A stretch of 64,000 nt of DNA from Planctomycetota bacterium (GCA_028289345.1 JANQQL010000025.1:620001-684000); one strand, 5' to 3'. Positions 1 to 8,246 are shown, numbered from the stretch's first letter. A program made the numbers and translations. The notes: generated by a model from the sequence alone, not told the origin.

Positions 1-175
1 AGGCTTTGGTCACGGTTCCGAGAGCGACACCCAGCTGCCGGGCAAGCATGCGCTGAGAAGGAAGACGCTGGCCTGGCGCAAGAGCTCCGCAATCCATTCC
101 TTCGGCAAGCGCGTCACAGATCGCGAGGTAGGGCGGGCTGGGGCGATTCAAGAGATCCGGAGTCCAAAACGTCAT
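1..175 (-). CDS. MocR/GntR-family transcriptional regulator, N-terminal part only
   Basis: This gene runs off the left edge of the window, so only about 58 N-terminal residues are visible. It is not in the ORF track. Translated from an ATG at 175 it begins MTFWTPDL and continues with PPYLAICDALAEG, APGQRLPSQRMLARQLGV and GTVTKA. That is the winged-helix DNA-binding domain typical of GntR regulators, and the leading W-x-PDL plus YLAI is typical of the MocR subfamily, which carries an aminotransferase-like, PLP-binding C-terminal domain. The C-terminal part cannot be seen, so MocR rather than plain GntR is an inference. An 11-bp palindrome abuts the start codon and no Shine-Dalgarno sequence lies in front of it. 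The esterase gene at 334 is divergent and could be its target. Confidence 0.8.
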   Translation of the reverse strand, partial: MTFWTPDLLNRPSPPYLAICDALAEGMDCGALAPGQRLPSQRMLARQLGVALGTVTKA

Positions 176-202
176 TAGTACACTTTATTCAAAAGTGTAC
201 TA
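176..202. promoter_or_regulatory. Perfect 11-bp inverted repeat, probable operator of the MocR-like regulator
   Basis: The arms TAGTACACTTT and AAAGTGTACTA are exact reverse complements separated by five bases. The repeat touches the start codon of the minus-strand regulator and lies in the divergent intergenic region before the esterase gene. GntR-class dimers bind palindromes of this size, so autoregulation is likely; control of the divergent gene is possible. No binding data exist here. Confidence 0.65.
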
Positions 203-333
203 CTTCCTCGAACCTGATCCGCTCGAATCCGGAACCGAAGAGGCGGTGGGGAGGTGCGTCGCACCGGCCGTTCCGAGGGGCCTTTCCTCTGAGGACCGGT
301 CGATCCCTAGCCCTTGGATTCTGGGAGGATCGA

Positions 334-1443
334 ATGGTGGTTTTTCAGCTGCTTTTACTGCTTGCAGGAACTGGGGTGCAGAACACGATGGCTCGCCAGT
401 CAGTGATTTCGCCGAGCGGACCCCGTTTGGTTGGCTCCTTCCTCGAGACCTTTGAGCAAGCAGACCGAGAGGAAGTCTTCACCGAAGAGCCCGACGATGC
501 GCGCCGTTTCGTGGTGCAGTTCTGGTACCCCACCGACTCGGCAGAGAGTCCACCTCTCCCGTACATGGACCCCAAGACCGCCGAGTTTCAAGCCGGGAGC
601 TTCGACCTTCCCAAGGGTTTCGCCCAGGAGCTACGAAGTCACTCCTTCGGCGACTCTGCCCTATCCCAATCGAAGGAGGTGTTCCCTCTCATTCTTTGTT
701 CACCGGGGCTCGGAGAGCCGCAACACACCTATCAGGGGCTGTGTGAGGAGCTGGCGAGTCGCGGCTTTGTGGTCGCGGGAATCAATCACACCTACTCGAC
801 TCACGTGACCGTGTTCCCTGACGGGACGTTCCGGACCTGGGACGACTTTGCTTGGAACTGGGAAGATCCCGAGCGGTTTCCTCAGGCGATCCACGCCAAC
901 ATCTATGAGTGGTTGGCCGATGCACAGCATGTCTTGGACGTCCTCGGGGCGTTGGAATGGGAACAGGAAGACCACCCCTTTGCGGGGCGGCTCAATGTCG
1001 ATGAAGTGGGATACTTCGGGCATTCCTATGGCGGATCGACGGCACTTCTCGCGGGGCTTCATGACCCGCGTGTCGTCGCCGTCGTCGACATGGATGGGGA
1101 GCCGTTGGGGGAGCAAGGACGGCCCCACCAACTGGAAGTTCCCGCATTGCTACTCACCATTCCGGGAAGCAAGATGTTCGACGAGTTCCATCGAAGTGAG
1201 TGTGATCGATTGGTGGAGTTTCGTGGCGGCACCCATTTCACATTCTCCGACGCACCACGCCTCCAGGAGATGTTTCGGTCCCCGAAGAATGAAGAATCCT
1301 CGACCCACTTGGGGGGGCTTCGCGGCTTGGAGCTCACCCGGACTCTGGTTGGTCGATTCTTCCGGCGTCACCTCCTGGAACAGCCCGATCCGTCGTTTGA
1401 GTCGTGGATGGCCGCACAGCCCGAATTGGTCGTCGTCCCTTGA
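334..1443 (+). CDS. Secreted PAF-acetylhydrolase-like alpha/beta hydrolase
   Basis: A 369-residue alpha/beta-hydrolase resembling platelet-activating-factor acetylhydrolase (lipase/dienelactone hydrolase fold). It would hydrolyse an ester, probably a short-chain acyl ester of a lipid; the true substrate is unknown. The nucleophile elbow GHSYGG places the catalytic Ser at residue 231. The acid is probably one of the Asp residues in VVDMDG (252 or 254) and the His is in GGTHF (301). The oxyanion region resembles SPGLGEPQHTY. The N-terminus VVFQLLLLLAG looks like a short signal peptide or anchor. GGGAGG lies five bases before the ATG at 334 and supports this start over the internal ATG at 388. 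The gene is divergent from the MocR-like regulator and followed after 95 bp by an unrelated membrane gene. Confidence 0.8.
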   Translation: MVVFQLLLLLAGTGVQNTMARQSVISPSGPRLVGSFLETFEQADREEVFTEEPDDARRFVVQFWYPTDSAESPPLPYMDPKTAEFQAGSFDLPKGFAQELRSHSFGDSALSQSKEVFPLILCSPGLGEPQHTYQGLCEELASRGFVVAGINHTYSTHVTVFPDGTFRTWDDFAWNWEDPERFPQAIHANIYEWLADAQHVLDVLGALEWEQEDHPFAGRLNVDEVGYFGHSYGGSTALLAGLHDPRVVAVVDMDGEPLGEQGRPHQLEVPALLLTIPGSKMFDEFHRSECDRLVEFRGGTHFTFSDAPRLQEMFRSPKNEESSTHLGGLRGLELTRTLVGRFFRRHLLEQPDPSFESWMAAQPELVVVP

Positions 1444-1538
1444 GGCGAGTCGGACCCAAGAGTCGCTCCGCCCCGCGGCGATGCCATCCTTCGGCTTTCG
1501 GTTACACCCTCTCGCCCTGAAAGGTCGATCCCCGCTGA

Positions 1539-2759
1539 ATGGGAGAGTCGGATAGGAAATGGAGCGCCGGGGTCCTGGTCGTGGCGTGGGCCGTGGCGGC
1601 GTTCGAGTGGTCGCGGATGAGTCCCGCCCATCTGTTGTGGGCGTGTGACGTTTCCTTGTTGCTGACGGCGATCGCCCTTTTTGTGGGCTCGTCTCGATTG
1701 CTCACCGCGCAAATGACTCTGCTGGTCGGAGTTCACACGTTCTGGTGGGTGGACTTCCTGAGTGTCCTAGTGGCCGACGTCGCCCCCTTCGGCTTCAATT
1801 CTTACATGTTCTTTCGAGATCTGTCCTTTGGGCAGAAAGCGTTGTCGCTGTTCAATCACCTGGCCGTCGTCCCGCTGGGGTTCGCCGGACTCCGACAGCT
1901 CGGCGTCCACCAAAGAGGTTGGCATTGGATGGCGCTTCAGTGCGCCGTGTTGGGTGGGCTTTCGCTCGGCTTCGCGGCGAGTGGTGAGATTGCGTTGAAC
2001 TGGGCGCTGGGGTCTCGGTGGGTGACCCCGCCCGAAAGCTACGGCGCATGGGTGGTGTACTTTGCGTTGTTGATTGCGATCTTGCCGTTTGCTCTTTACT
2101 GGCCGACGAATCGATTCCTGAGTTGGCTGCTGCTCCGTGATCGATGGACCATTTCCTTGCGACCGGTATCGGCGCTCCCAGTGCTGTTTGCGCTGACTTG
2201 GGCGTTCACTTGGATTGCGGATCACAAGTGTCGGCTTCCCGAGGAGCTTGGCTTGGATCGAGGTCTGCGTTCGGCGAGGCTCCGCCTTCCTGAGATGCCC
2301 CTGAAGACACCGGTCCATGAAGTCCGATCCCCCGAGCGAGGCGCGGCGTCCATTCCGGTCCAACCCTGGGTTCTCCCGCTGCCCACCTCTTGGTCCGCCA
2401 AGTTTCAAGAGTGGATCGTTTCGTGGCCGCAAGGCTCGGAGCGTACACGGGGGGAACTCTGCCCCGACGTGGGTCCACGAGTGGTGCTCCGAGGAGAGCG
2501 AGCATTTCCCGGGAGCCAGGTGTGGGGCTTCGTCGCGTTTGATCGCTACTACTTCACCACGGTGTGCGATTCGTTCACGGATCGACAAGAGTTCGAAGTT
2601 CCACTGCGCATCGGGGACTCAGAGCCAGACGGTCGAGTGAATCCGAAACTGGGGAACTCGTCGGAGACCTATGCAATCGGGGTTGTGGAAGTCCTCGAGG
2701 GGCGGGTCGTTTCTCGATCGCCCTACTATCTGGTGGAGCGACGAGCCAGCGTGCGCTGA
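1539..2759 (+). CDS. Polytopic membrane protein with C-terminal soluble domain, unknown function
   Basis: This 406-residue protein has an N-terminal membrane half (about residues 10-235) with roughly six or seven hydrophobic segments, such as GVLVVAWAVAAFEW and HLLWACDVSLLLTAIALFVG. It ends in a soluble region of about 150 residues. Similar N-terminal halves occur, as I recall, in uncharacterised planctomycete membrane proteins, but I cannot assign a function. No catalytic motif stands out. It ends 14 bp from the convergent fliN stop codon, so the two transcription units probably overlap at their 3' ends. The ATG at 1539 is the ORF-track start; there is no strong ribosome binding site to test it. 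Confidence 0.65.
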   Translation: MGESDRKWSAGVLVVAWAVAAFEWSRMSPAHLLWACDVSLLLTAIALFVGSSRLLTAQMTLLVGVHTFWWVDFLSVLVADVAPFGFNSYMFFRDLSFGQKALSLFNHLAVVPLGFAGLRQLGVHQRGWHWMALQCAVLGGLSLGFAASGEIALNWALGSRWVTPPESYGAWVVYFALLIAILPFALYWPTNRFLSWLLLRDRWTISLRPVSALPVLFALTWAFTWIADHKCRLPEELGLDRGLRSARLRLPEMPLKTPVHEVRSPERGAASIPVQPWVLPLPTSWSAKFQEWIVSWPQGSERTRGELCPDVGPRVVLRGERAFPGSQVWGFVAFDRYYFTTVCDSFTDRQEFEVPLRIGDSEPDGRVNPKLGNSSETYAIGVVEVLEGRVVSRSPYYLVERRASVR

Positions 2760-2773
2760 GGAACGCGATCCCC

Positions 2774-3238
2774 TCACTCGGGGGCGGCCGGCTCTGCGGG
2801 GCTCTCGGAAGGAGTCTCTGCCGACTCGGCGGTGACCGTTTCGGCGGAATCGCCGACCGAAACCCGTTCCAGAACTCGAGCGGCCAAGCGTCCGTCGGCG
2901 ACGACCACTTCTGCCAGGGCGATCGGCTTGCCATTCACATGCAGTTCGATGGGCTCCCCAGCAAGGCGCTCCAAGTCCACGACCGTGCCAATCTTGACCG
3001 CCAGTAGCTGCTCCAGCGGCAGCTCACGCTGGCCAATGACCGCGGTGACCTGCACGCCGACATCCATCATCGCCCCGAGGCGTTGTTGAACGGTACTTCG
3101 GTCCTCCGTTCCGAGCTGAGGAAGCGAGATGGCTGCCGCCTCGACCTTGGGGTCGACCGGGCTTTCCGACGGGTTTTCTTCGGTCGCTTCGACGACCTCT
3201 TCGCCGGCAGTCTCGACGGTTTCGTCGCTGTCAGGCAT
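2774..3238 (-). CDS. fliN: Flagellar motor switch protein FliN
   Basis: FliN is the lower C-ring protein of the flagellar switch, binding FliM and docking the FliH-FliI export complex. This 154-residue version has one SpoA (FliMN_C) domain at about residues 60-130, with the family signature VGVQVTAVIGQRELPLEQLL, then GTVVDLERLAGEPIELHVNGK and an AEVVVADGRLAARV strand. The N-terminal 50 residues and the last 25 are acidic, low-complexity extensions rich in Glu, Ser and Pro. I see no CheY-binding peptide in them. It overlaps the end of fliM by eight bases and is the last gene of the flagellar operon. Confidence 0.93.
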   Translation of the reverse strand: MPDSDETVETAGEEVVEATEENPSESPVDPKVEAAAISLPQLGTEDRSTVQQRLGAMMDVGVQVTAVIGQRELPLEQLLAVKIGTVVDLERLAGEPIELHVNGKPIALAEVVVADGRLAARVLERVSVGDSAETVTAESAETPSESPAEPAAPE

Positions 3239-4214
3239 GGGTCGCTACCTTTCGCCCCCGCGCGGGACGTGGTCCCTTGGCGGCCTTGTTTTCTGCTTGC
3301 TTCGGGTTCTTTGGCCGAGGCTCTTCCTTCTTGGGCGCCTGAGGTTCCCGAGGACGATCGAACAGCTCCTTGACCTCCACTGCATAGAACCCGTCGTGAA
3401 CGCCGAGCCGGCCGCGAAACTTTCGCTTTCCCTGCACCTTGAGTTCCACCAACTGCCCAGGGACGGCGTCGAACACCAGAATGTCACCCGGCTCGAGGTC
3501 CGCGGCCTCCTCGACCGTGAGTCGACAGCGTGCGAGTTCTGCGACAAGAGAAGTGGTTGCCGACTTCATGTCCCCGCTCAGATTCGAAGGATCTGCGTCC
3601 AGCGCGTCGTCGATTCGTACGGTCTCTTCGACCAACCCTCGAGAAACTCCCAACAGCAGGATGTGCTCGGATCCGTCAATGGTGACGGTGATCTCCCAAC
3701 AAACAAGAACATTGTCCAGGTCGGTAAGGAATGTGCGCAGGGGTTCTTTGAGGGCGGTTCCGGCGGCGACACGCAAACCCAAGGGAGGTTTGCTCAACGC
3801 GTCCTGGAGGCCGTGGAACATCTCCAACAAGAACGCTTGGCCAAGGTCCATCTCGAGCTGGCTCGGGACTCGGCCGGGCGGTTCGCTTTCCCCGGAGCCC
3901 CCGAGGATTCGGTCGATCGCGCTATAGATCAGTGAGGAGGTGGCTCCGACCAGAACGCTCTTATCACTGGCGCGACTCTCGGGGCCCCCGCTGTACCACC
4001 ATGCCTTCCCCTCGGCGAACTGACTCAGGTCCCGCGGTCGTTTCAACTGAATGTCCGAGACCGCCACCTGGCTTCCTGTCCGAATGCTCTGCCGCAAGGA
4101 AAGCCGAACCCGTTCTGCCAACACTTCGCGCAACGCGTCGAGCCGCTCGACACTCCGTGGCGAGAGTGACGTCGGTGTGGCGAGATTGTATGGCTGGAAG
4201 TTCGGTTGGCTCAT
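3231..4214 (-). CDS. fliM: Flagellar motor switch protein FliM, without the N-terminal CheY-binding peptide
   Basis: FliM links FliG to FliN in the C ring and normally receives CheY-P. The 327-residue product has the helical start of the middle domain (FQPYNLATP, then RLDALREVLAERVRLSLRQ), the FliG-contact motif GGSG after AIDRIL, and a C-terminal SpoA domain (CRLTVEEAADLEPGDILVFD). The usual N-terminal EIDALL-type CheY-P peptide and linker are missing: the protein starts only about eight residues before the segment equivalent to the YDF/YDP motif. The C-terminus carries an unusual tail of about 45 residues rich in Lys, Arg, Pro and Ala. The start overlaps the fliL stop as ATGA. Confidence 0.92.
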   Translation of the reverse strand: MSQPNFQPYNLATPTSLSPRSVERLDALREVLAERVRLSLRQSIRTGSQVAVSDIQLKRPRDLSQFAEGKAWWYSGGPESRASDKSVLVGATSSLIYSAIDRILGGSGESEPPGRVPSQLEMDLGQAFLLEMFHGLQDALSKPPLGLRVAAGTALKEPLRTFLTDLDNVLVCWEITVTIDGSEHILLLGVSRGLVEETVRIDDALDADPSNLSGDMKSATTSLVAELARCRLTVEEAADLEPGDILVFDAVPGQLVELKVQGKRKFRGRLGVHDGFYAVEVKELFDRPREPQAPKKEEPRPKNPKQAENKAAKGPRPARGRKVATHA

Positions 4215-4783
4215 TGCACCAGCAAGTCGTGGAAGTACAGACCCGTGACTTTGCCTTTTCGCTCGTCGTTGAAAATCAAGCTGTCGAGGAGCTCCATCAG
4301 CTCCAACTTCAGGATCTCTTTCCCTTCGGTGGTCTTGAGTTCTCCGGACTGCTTGCCGGAAATGTGGGTGATCAGTGCGTCTCGAATGACAATGCCTAGT
4401 TCCCCGGCGATTCCGTCCACGACCTCAGAAGTGACCTCTGCGCGGATCTCTAGTTTGAGCTCGATCCGCAGGAAGCCCTCGCGTCCTTCATCGGCCAGAG
4501 TGATCTGAACGCGGGGCAAGTCGACGAGGGTGGCCGGCTCGTATCCTTCGAGGTCGGGGTCGGACCCTTCTTCGGCTTCTTCCTCGATTTCTTCCTCGGC
4601 TCCCTCGGTGGCTTCCATCGGAAACAGAACGAAGGTGAACAGGAACGAAAGACCGACAGCGCCCACCGCGCCAATCGCCGGAAGAAGGACTTTGGAACCG
4701 AGGAGCTTGCTCAAAGCTCCGTCGGCTTTGGGCTCTTGCTCTTCGGTGGCCTCTGGAGTTTCGTCGTCTTTGGGATCCGCCAT
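4211..4783 (-). CDS. fliL: Flagellar basal body-associated protein FliL
   Basis: FliL is a single-pass inner-membrane protein that forms a ring around the stator and supports torque. The 190-residue product has an acidic cytoplasmic N-terminus, one membrane helix at about residues 34-55 (LPAIGAVGAVGLSFLFTFVLF), an acidic Glu-rich linker and the periplasmic FliL domain (PRVQITLADEGREGFLRIELKLEI, ending with a FNDERKGKVTGLYFHDLLVQ region). The order next to the stator genes and fliM is common in many bacteria. It is preceded by an 83-bp gap, one of the few larger gaps inside the cluster. Confidence 0.9.
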   Translation of the reverse strand: MADPKDDETPEATEEQEPKADGALSKLLGSKVLLPAIGAVGAVGLSFLFTFVLFPMEATEGAEEEIEEEAEEGSDPDLEGYEPATLVDLPRVQITLADEGREGFLRIELKLEIRAEVTSEVVDGIAGELGIVIRDALITHISGKQSGELKTTEGKEILKLELMELLDSLIFNDERKGKVTGLYFHDLLVQ

Positions 4784-4801
4784 CAGGAGTTCCGCCTAAC
4801 C

Positions 4802-4814
4802 GGGTGTCACACCC
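4802..4814. other. Short hairpin between the second motB-like gene and fliL
   Basis: GGGTG and CACCC form a perfect five-base stem around a three-base loop in the 83-bp gap inside the flagellar operon, with imperfect CCGG/CCGG flanks. There is no T tract, so it is at best a processing or attenuation hairpin. It could be chance in GC-rich DNA. Confidence 0.25.
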
Positions 4815-4866
4815 CGGAAGTCCACGAAAGCCCGCGGGAGGCGGTCGCTTCGCCGTGCCAGCTGGA

Positions 4867-5565
4867 TCATTCCGAGATCCTCCACACCAGCAAGACACGA
4901 CGATTCGCAATGGGATCACCCTGCGCCGTCCGAGCGACGCCGGAACCAATGGCCCGCATGCGATCGAGAGGAACACCCCCGCTTTCCAAGTATCGAATCA
5001 CCTCCAGAGCCCTCTGTAGGGAAAGATCCAAGCGAGAACGAAACGACACAGCCTCGGTCTCTCCGCAAAAACCCTGAACTTCCAACGATCCGGGACGACT
5101 CGCAAGGGTGGGTGCGAGCGAGTCCAAGTTGCGGCGATCCTGTAGAGTGAGGCGGGAAGACCCGGAGGAGAACTTGATTCCGAGCGGGACCGGAAACGGT
5201 TTGCCGTCGTCCAGTGCGCTGGCCTCCCCGTTCTTCAGTCGGTCGAACTCTTCATTCAGCATCTTTTCGGTGTGTTCAACCCAGTTCTCCTTTGCCAGCG
5301 GATCGATCTTTGGGGGTTTGTACTGAGCGAGCGGGCTGCCCTTGGGAATCAGAGTTCGGGAAGAAGGCATGATCCCCGGGAGCCCCAAGGCTTCCAGGCG
5401 TTCGAAATGGGAACCGATTCCCGAATCAACGAAACCGATCTCCTGTTGCGTCGCCAGGGCGACCATCAGAATGAAGAAGCACAGCATGTTGGTCATCATG
5501 TCTGAGAACGAGGTCATCCACGCGGGGATCTTGTTCTTCGATGGCTTGGGGGCCTCCTTCGCCAT
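4867..5565 (-). CDS. Second MotB-like stator protein (MotB/OmpA family)
   Basis: A 232-residue MotB-type protein encoded directly downstream of motB. The N-terminus has the MotB plug/TM pattern PAWMTSFSDMMTNMLCFFILMV, with the ion-binding Asp at residue 22. The C-terminal part (from about residue 105) is an OmpA-like domain with LEVQGFCGETEA, LSLQRALEVIRYLE and NRRVLL. These match the general fold, but the usual GHTD peptidoglycan-contact loop is replaced by GFCGETEA. Together with motB this could form a mixed B-subunit pair in one stator, or a second kind of stator using the same MotA. The stop of motB is three bases upstream. Confidence 0.85.
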   Translation of the reverse strand: MAKEAPKPSKNKIPAWMTSFSDMMTNMLCFFILMVALATQQEIGFVDSGIGSHFERLEALGLPGIMPSSRTLIPKGSPLAQYKPPKIDPLAKENWVEHTEKMLNEEFDRLKNGEASALDDGKPFPVPLGIKFSSGSSRLTLQDRRNLDSLAPTLASRPGSLEVQGFCGETEAVSFRSRLDLSLQRALEVIRYLESGGVPLDRMRAIGSGVARTAQGDPIANRRVLLVWRISE

Positions 5566-5568
5566 CGG

Positions 5569-6294
5569 TCAGTCCTCGTTCGGCAGTATCAGGATGTCGA
5601 TCCGGCGGTTGGTGCGGATCGACTCCAGGTTGACGCTGTTGTCCAGGGGTCGGTCGTCTCCGTGAGCGCTGACGGAGATGCGGTGCTCGGGAATCCGACC
5701 CCTCTGTCGAAGGTATTCGGCGACTGCCACCGCCCGTTCTCGAGAAACCGAATAGGGATCCACTGGCCCGTCGATGTTGACGCCCTCTTCCCACGCGTGC
5801 CCCTGAATCACGATGGATTGGTTGTGGATTCTCAACAAGTCAGAGAGCTCTCGAAGGACCCCTTCGGTCTCTTCTGAAATCTCTGCGGAACCCGAGTGGA
5901 AGGTTGAGCGGGTGGTGACTCGCAGACGGAGTCCCTCGTTGGTCATCTCGAAATCGATAGAGTTGCCCACGCCGGGCTGGCGAACCATGGCCTTAGCCTG
6001 CTCCTGGACGCGATTCAGATCTTTTCGGGAAGAGCGCATGCCGTCTTTGGGAACACGATTCTGCAGAGAGGGCGGCGGCTTGTTCAGCGATTCCTTGGTG
6101 CTGGCTCGAGGGTCGGCGATGGCGCCGAAGCCACCGGCCATGGACCCAGCCATTTTGGAGAAGTTTTCTTCCTCCATGGAGCTGTAGGTCATAAGCAAGA
6201 TGAAGAACGTCACTAGCAGCGAAACCATGTCCGCGAAGGTCATGATCCATTCGGGGGTCTCCGGTTCGCTGGGTTCGACCTTCTTCTTGCTCAC
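5569..6294 (-). CDS. motB: Flagellar stator protein MotB
   Basis: MotB couples ion flow to torque with MotA and anchors the stator to peptidoglycan. The 241-residue product has PEWIMTFADMVSLLVTFFILLM, with the ion-carrying Asp at residue 22. A linker of about 70 residues precedes the OmpA-like domain (IVIQGHAWEEG, SRERAVAVAEYLRQRG, ISVSAHGDDRPL, NRRIDILI). The GHTD motif of many MotB proteins reads GHAW here. The start overlaps the motA stop as ATGA, indicating translational coupling. Confidence 0.92.
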   Translation of the reverse strand: MSKKKVEPSEPETPEWIMTFADMVSLLVTFFILLMTYSSMEEENFSKMAGSMAGGFGAIADPRASTKESLNKPPPSLQNRVPKDGMRSSRKDLNRVQEQAKAMVRQPGVGNSIDFEMTNEGLRLRVTTRSTFHSGSAEISEETEGVLRELSDLLRIHNQSIVIQGHAWEEGVNIDGPVDPYSVSRERAVAVAEYLRQRGRIPEHRISVSAHGDDRPLDNSVNLESIRTNRRIDILILPNED

Positions 6295-7064
6295 GCCTTG
6301 GCCTCCGCCGGCGTTTCTCGCTGGGACGGAGACAAGAACGACTTGAGCCGCTCTTCCACGAGCTGGGGCTTGTCGCCGGCCTGAATCGCCAACACTCCCT
6401 CCAGTGTCATACTCTTGAGCAGCACTTCTTCTTGGCTGCGCTTTTCGAGCTTTGCTGAAAGAGGAATGAAGAACACATTGGCGAAGAACGAGCCGTACAT
6501 TGTGGTGAGAAGCGCGACCGCCATCCCGACGCCAATCGAGGATGGGTCACTCATGTTTCGGAGCATGGCCACCAGCCCGATCAGCGTCCCGATCATGCCG
6601 AACGCCGGAGCGGCGGAGCCCATGGTGTCGAGCATTTGCTTGCCCGTCGCATGGCGGGTCTGCAAGAAGTACACCTCGTTTTCGAGCACTTCTCGAATGG
6701 CTTGGGCGGGGAGGCCATCAATGACCATTCGCAGTCCTTTGGATTGAAAGTCGTCGGTGATCTCTTCGACCTTCTCTTCCAAAGCCAGCAAGCCTTCGCG
6801 CCGAGCGAGGTTGGCGAATGAAACCAGTCGCTCAATTTCCTCCGAGGCCGAAGGAAGAGGGTACATCACGGTCTTCTTGACGACTTTGAAGACCGAGATG
6901 ACCGTGGCCAAGGAGAAGCTGATCAGGGTGGAGGCAATGGTCCCTCCGCACACGATGGCGAGAGACGGGATGTCGATGAAGGCACTCAGCGGCGCGGCCA
7001 TCAAAATCGAACCGACCACGCTGAGCAGCGCGAGAACAATTCCGACGAGGGTCGCGATATCCAT
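6291..7064 (-). CDS. motA: Flagellar stator protein MotA
   Basis: The stator A subunit: 257 residues with four membrane helices and a large cytoplasmic loop. The first helix starts ATLVGIVLALLSVVG. The loop has ARREGLLALEEKVEE, containing the Arg and Glu residues that contact FliG in characterised MotA/PomA proteins. Helices three and four read APAFGMIGTLIGLVAML and YGSFFANVFFIPLSAKL, with the conserved Pro residues. The compact size resembles PomA/MotA of the sodium or Gram-positive type more than E. coli MotA; ion preference cannot be read safely. It follows the MotE-like gene by 43 bp. Confidence 0.94.
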   Translation of the reverse strand: MDIATLVGIVLALLSVVGSILMAAPLSAFIDIPSLAIVCGGTIASTLISFSLATVISVFKVVKKTVMYPLPSASEEIERLVSFANLARREGLLALEEKVEEITDDFQSKGLRMVIDGLPAQAIREVLENEVYFLQTRHATGKQMLDTMGSAAPAFGMIGTLIGLVAMLRNMSDPSSIGVGMAVALLTTMYGSFFANVFFIPLSAKLEKRSQEEVLLKSMTLEGVLAIQAGDKPQLVEERLKSFLSPSQRETPAEAKA

Positions 7065-7107
7065 CAGGATCTCATTTCTTGCCGAATGACGAGGGGGAAG
7101 CGGGGGC

Positions 7108-7803
7108 TCACTTCTTGGCCTCTTCCTTCTTCCTCAGCATGATGTCGATGATTTCTTCCAGGTCTTCTTCGGGGAACCGTTTGAGCACGTCCGCGCTGAC
7201 AGACTCTTTCATCTTCATGAGCACTTGGACGGCCTTCTCGGTCGGCATGGCACTCAAAGCGCTACGGACCGTGTCCGGATCCTTCATCTGTTCGAAGTAC
7301 TTGGCGAGCTTGGCGATGCCCGCGGGATCCACTTCGGGCAGGGCGCTGCCCATGTCTTTTTCGCCAGGAGCTGCGGCGACACCCAGGTTCTCGGCCTGTC
7401 GGATCAGGTCGGATTGTCGCCGGCTGATCTCTTCTTCGAGGAGTTCCAGTCGGCGCTCCTTTTCATCCAAGGACGCCAGACGCTGGTCGTACTCGTCATG
7501 CTTCTCTTCCAGAGTGAGGAGCAGCGAGTTGAACTCTTCGTAGCCAATCGGCTTGGGAACCTCGAACAGGGCCCGGCCCTGCTCGACGCTTCCTTCTTCG
7601 CCTCCCGAATCTCCCGAGCCGCCGCCTCCCGATCCTCCGCTCCCCGGCCGTGATCCGGGCCTGCCGATGGACGCCATCTCGGCGGACTCGACCTCTTGCT
7701 GATTCAGGTTGAGTCGCTGTTTCCAGCGCAACAACATGGTGACCAATGCAAAGGTCGAGCCCCAGAACAAGAGTAGTCCGCCGATTCGAATGAGTTTTTT
7801 CAT
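7108..7803 (-). CDS. MotE-like flagellar protein (TM, coiled coil, MgtE-N-like domain)
   Basis: The product is 231 residues from the ATG at 7803, whose ATGA overlaps the fliJ stop; the ORF track's earlier start at 7830 would lie inside fliJ. It has one N-terminal membrane helix (about 5-25), a Gly/Ser-rich linker near residues 45-70, a charged coiled coil near 90-130 (EEKHDEYDQRLASLDEKERR), and a C-terminal helical domain like the MgtE intracellular domain and FliG (MKDPDTVRSALSAMPTEKAVQVL, then RFPEEDLEEIIDIML). This architecture matches MotE/YlxF, reported as a motor chaperone in rhizobia. Its place between fliJ and motA, where fliK is often found, supports a motor role. The exact function is inferred. 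Confidence 0.75.
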   Translation of the reverse strand: MKKLIRIGGLLLFWGSTFALVTMLLRWKQRLNLNQQEVESAEMASIGRPGSRPGSGGSGGGGSGDSGGEEGSVEQGRALFEVPKPIGYEEFNSLLLTLEEKHDEYDQRLASLDEKERRLELLEEEISRRQSDLIRQAENLGVAAAPGEKDMGSALPEVDPAGIAKLAKYFEQMKDPDTVRSALSAMPTEKAVQVLMKMKESVSADVLKRFPEEDLEEIIDIMLRKKEEAKK

Positions 7804-8246
7804 GGCTGGCCTCCTTGGGAGTCTCGCCATCGGATGAGCAAGGCAAGCTCGTCGATCTGGCGACGCTCCTTCCGGTCATTTTCTTGTTGGTCACGTGCCT
7901 GAAGGCGTTCGCAGTACCGGTCGGTGGCGCGGTCCTTCTGCATCGCGGCGGTGAGCGCCGCGCGGGCCTCCTGTTCCACCAATGCAAGGCGTCTCAAGCG
8001 AGTCTTACACCCTCGCAAGGCAAGGTTCAGTTGAGTCGCCAGCCGTTCCCACTCCGTCGCGCGCTGCCAACGTTGCTGGGCTCCGGCCAGTCGCTGCGAC
8101 TGTTCTTGGCGTTGTTGCTCGGCACGGAGCTCTTCTTGGACCTGCTCTTCTTCTTGCCGGCGGGCCAAGCACTGTTGCAGCTGTCCCCGACACTGACGCA
8201 CCTGATCTCTCAACAGCCGTTGGTAGCGATGAAGCCCCCGATTCAT
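7800..8246 (-). CDS. fliJ: Flagellar export chaperone FliJ
   Basis: A 148-residue, almost entirely helical protein rich in Gln, Arg, Glu and Leu (HRYQRLLRDQVRQCRGQ, QEEEQVQEELRAEQQRQ). FliJ is a coiled-coil stalk that inserts into the FliI hexamer and contacts FlhA. Sequence conservation in FliJ is low, so the call relies on size, coiled-coil composition and position directly after fliI. Both ends overlap neighbours by four bases. Confidence 0.8.
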   Translation of the reverse strand: MNRGLHRYQRLLRDQVRQCRGQLQQCLARRQEEEQVQEELRAEQQRQEQSQRLAGAQQRWQRATEWERLATQLNLALRGCKTRLRRLALVEQEARAALTAAMQKDRATDRYCERLQARDQQENDRKERRQIDELALLIRWRDSQGGQP

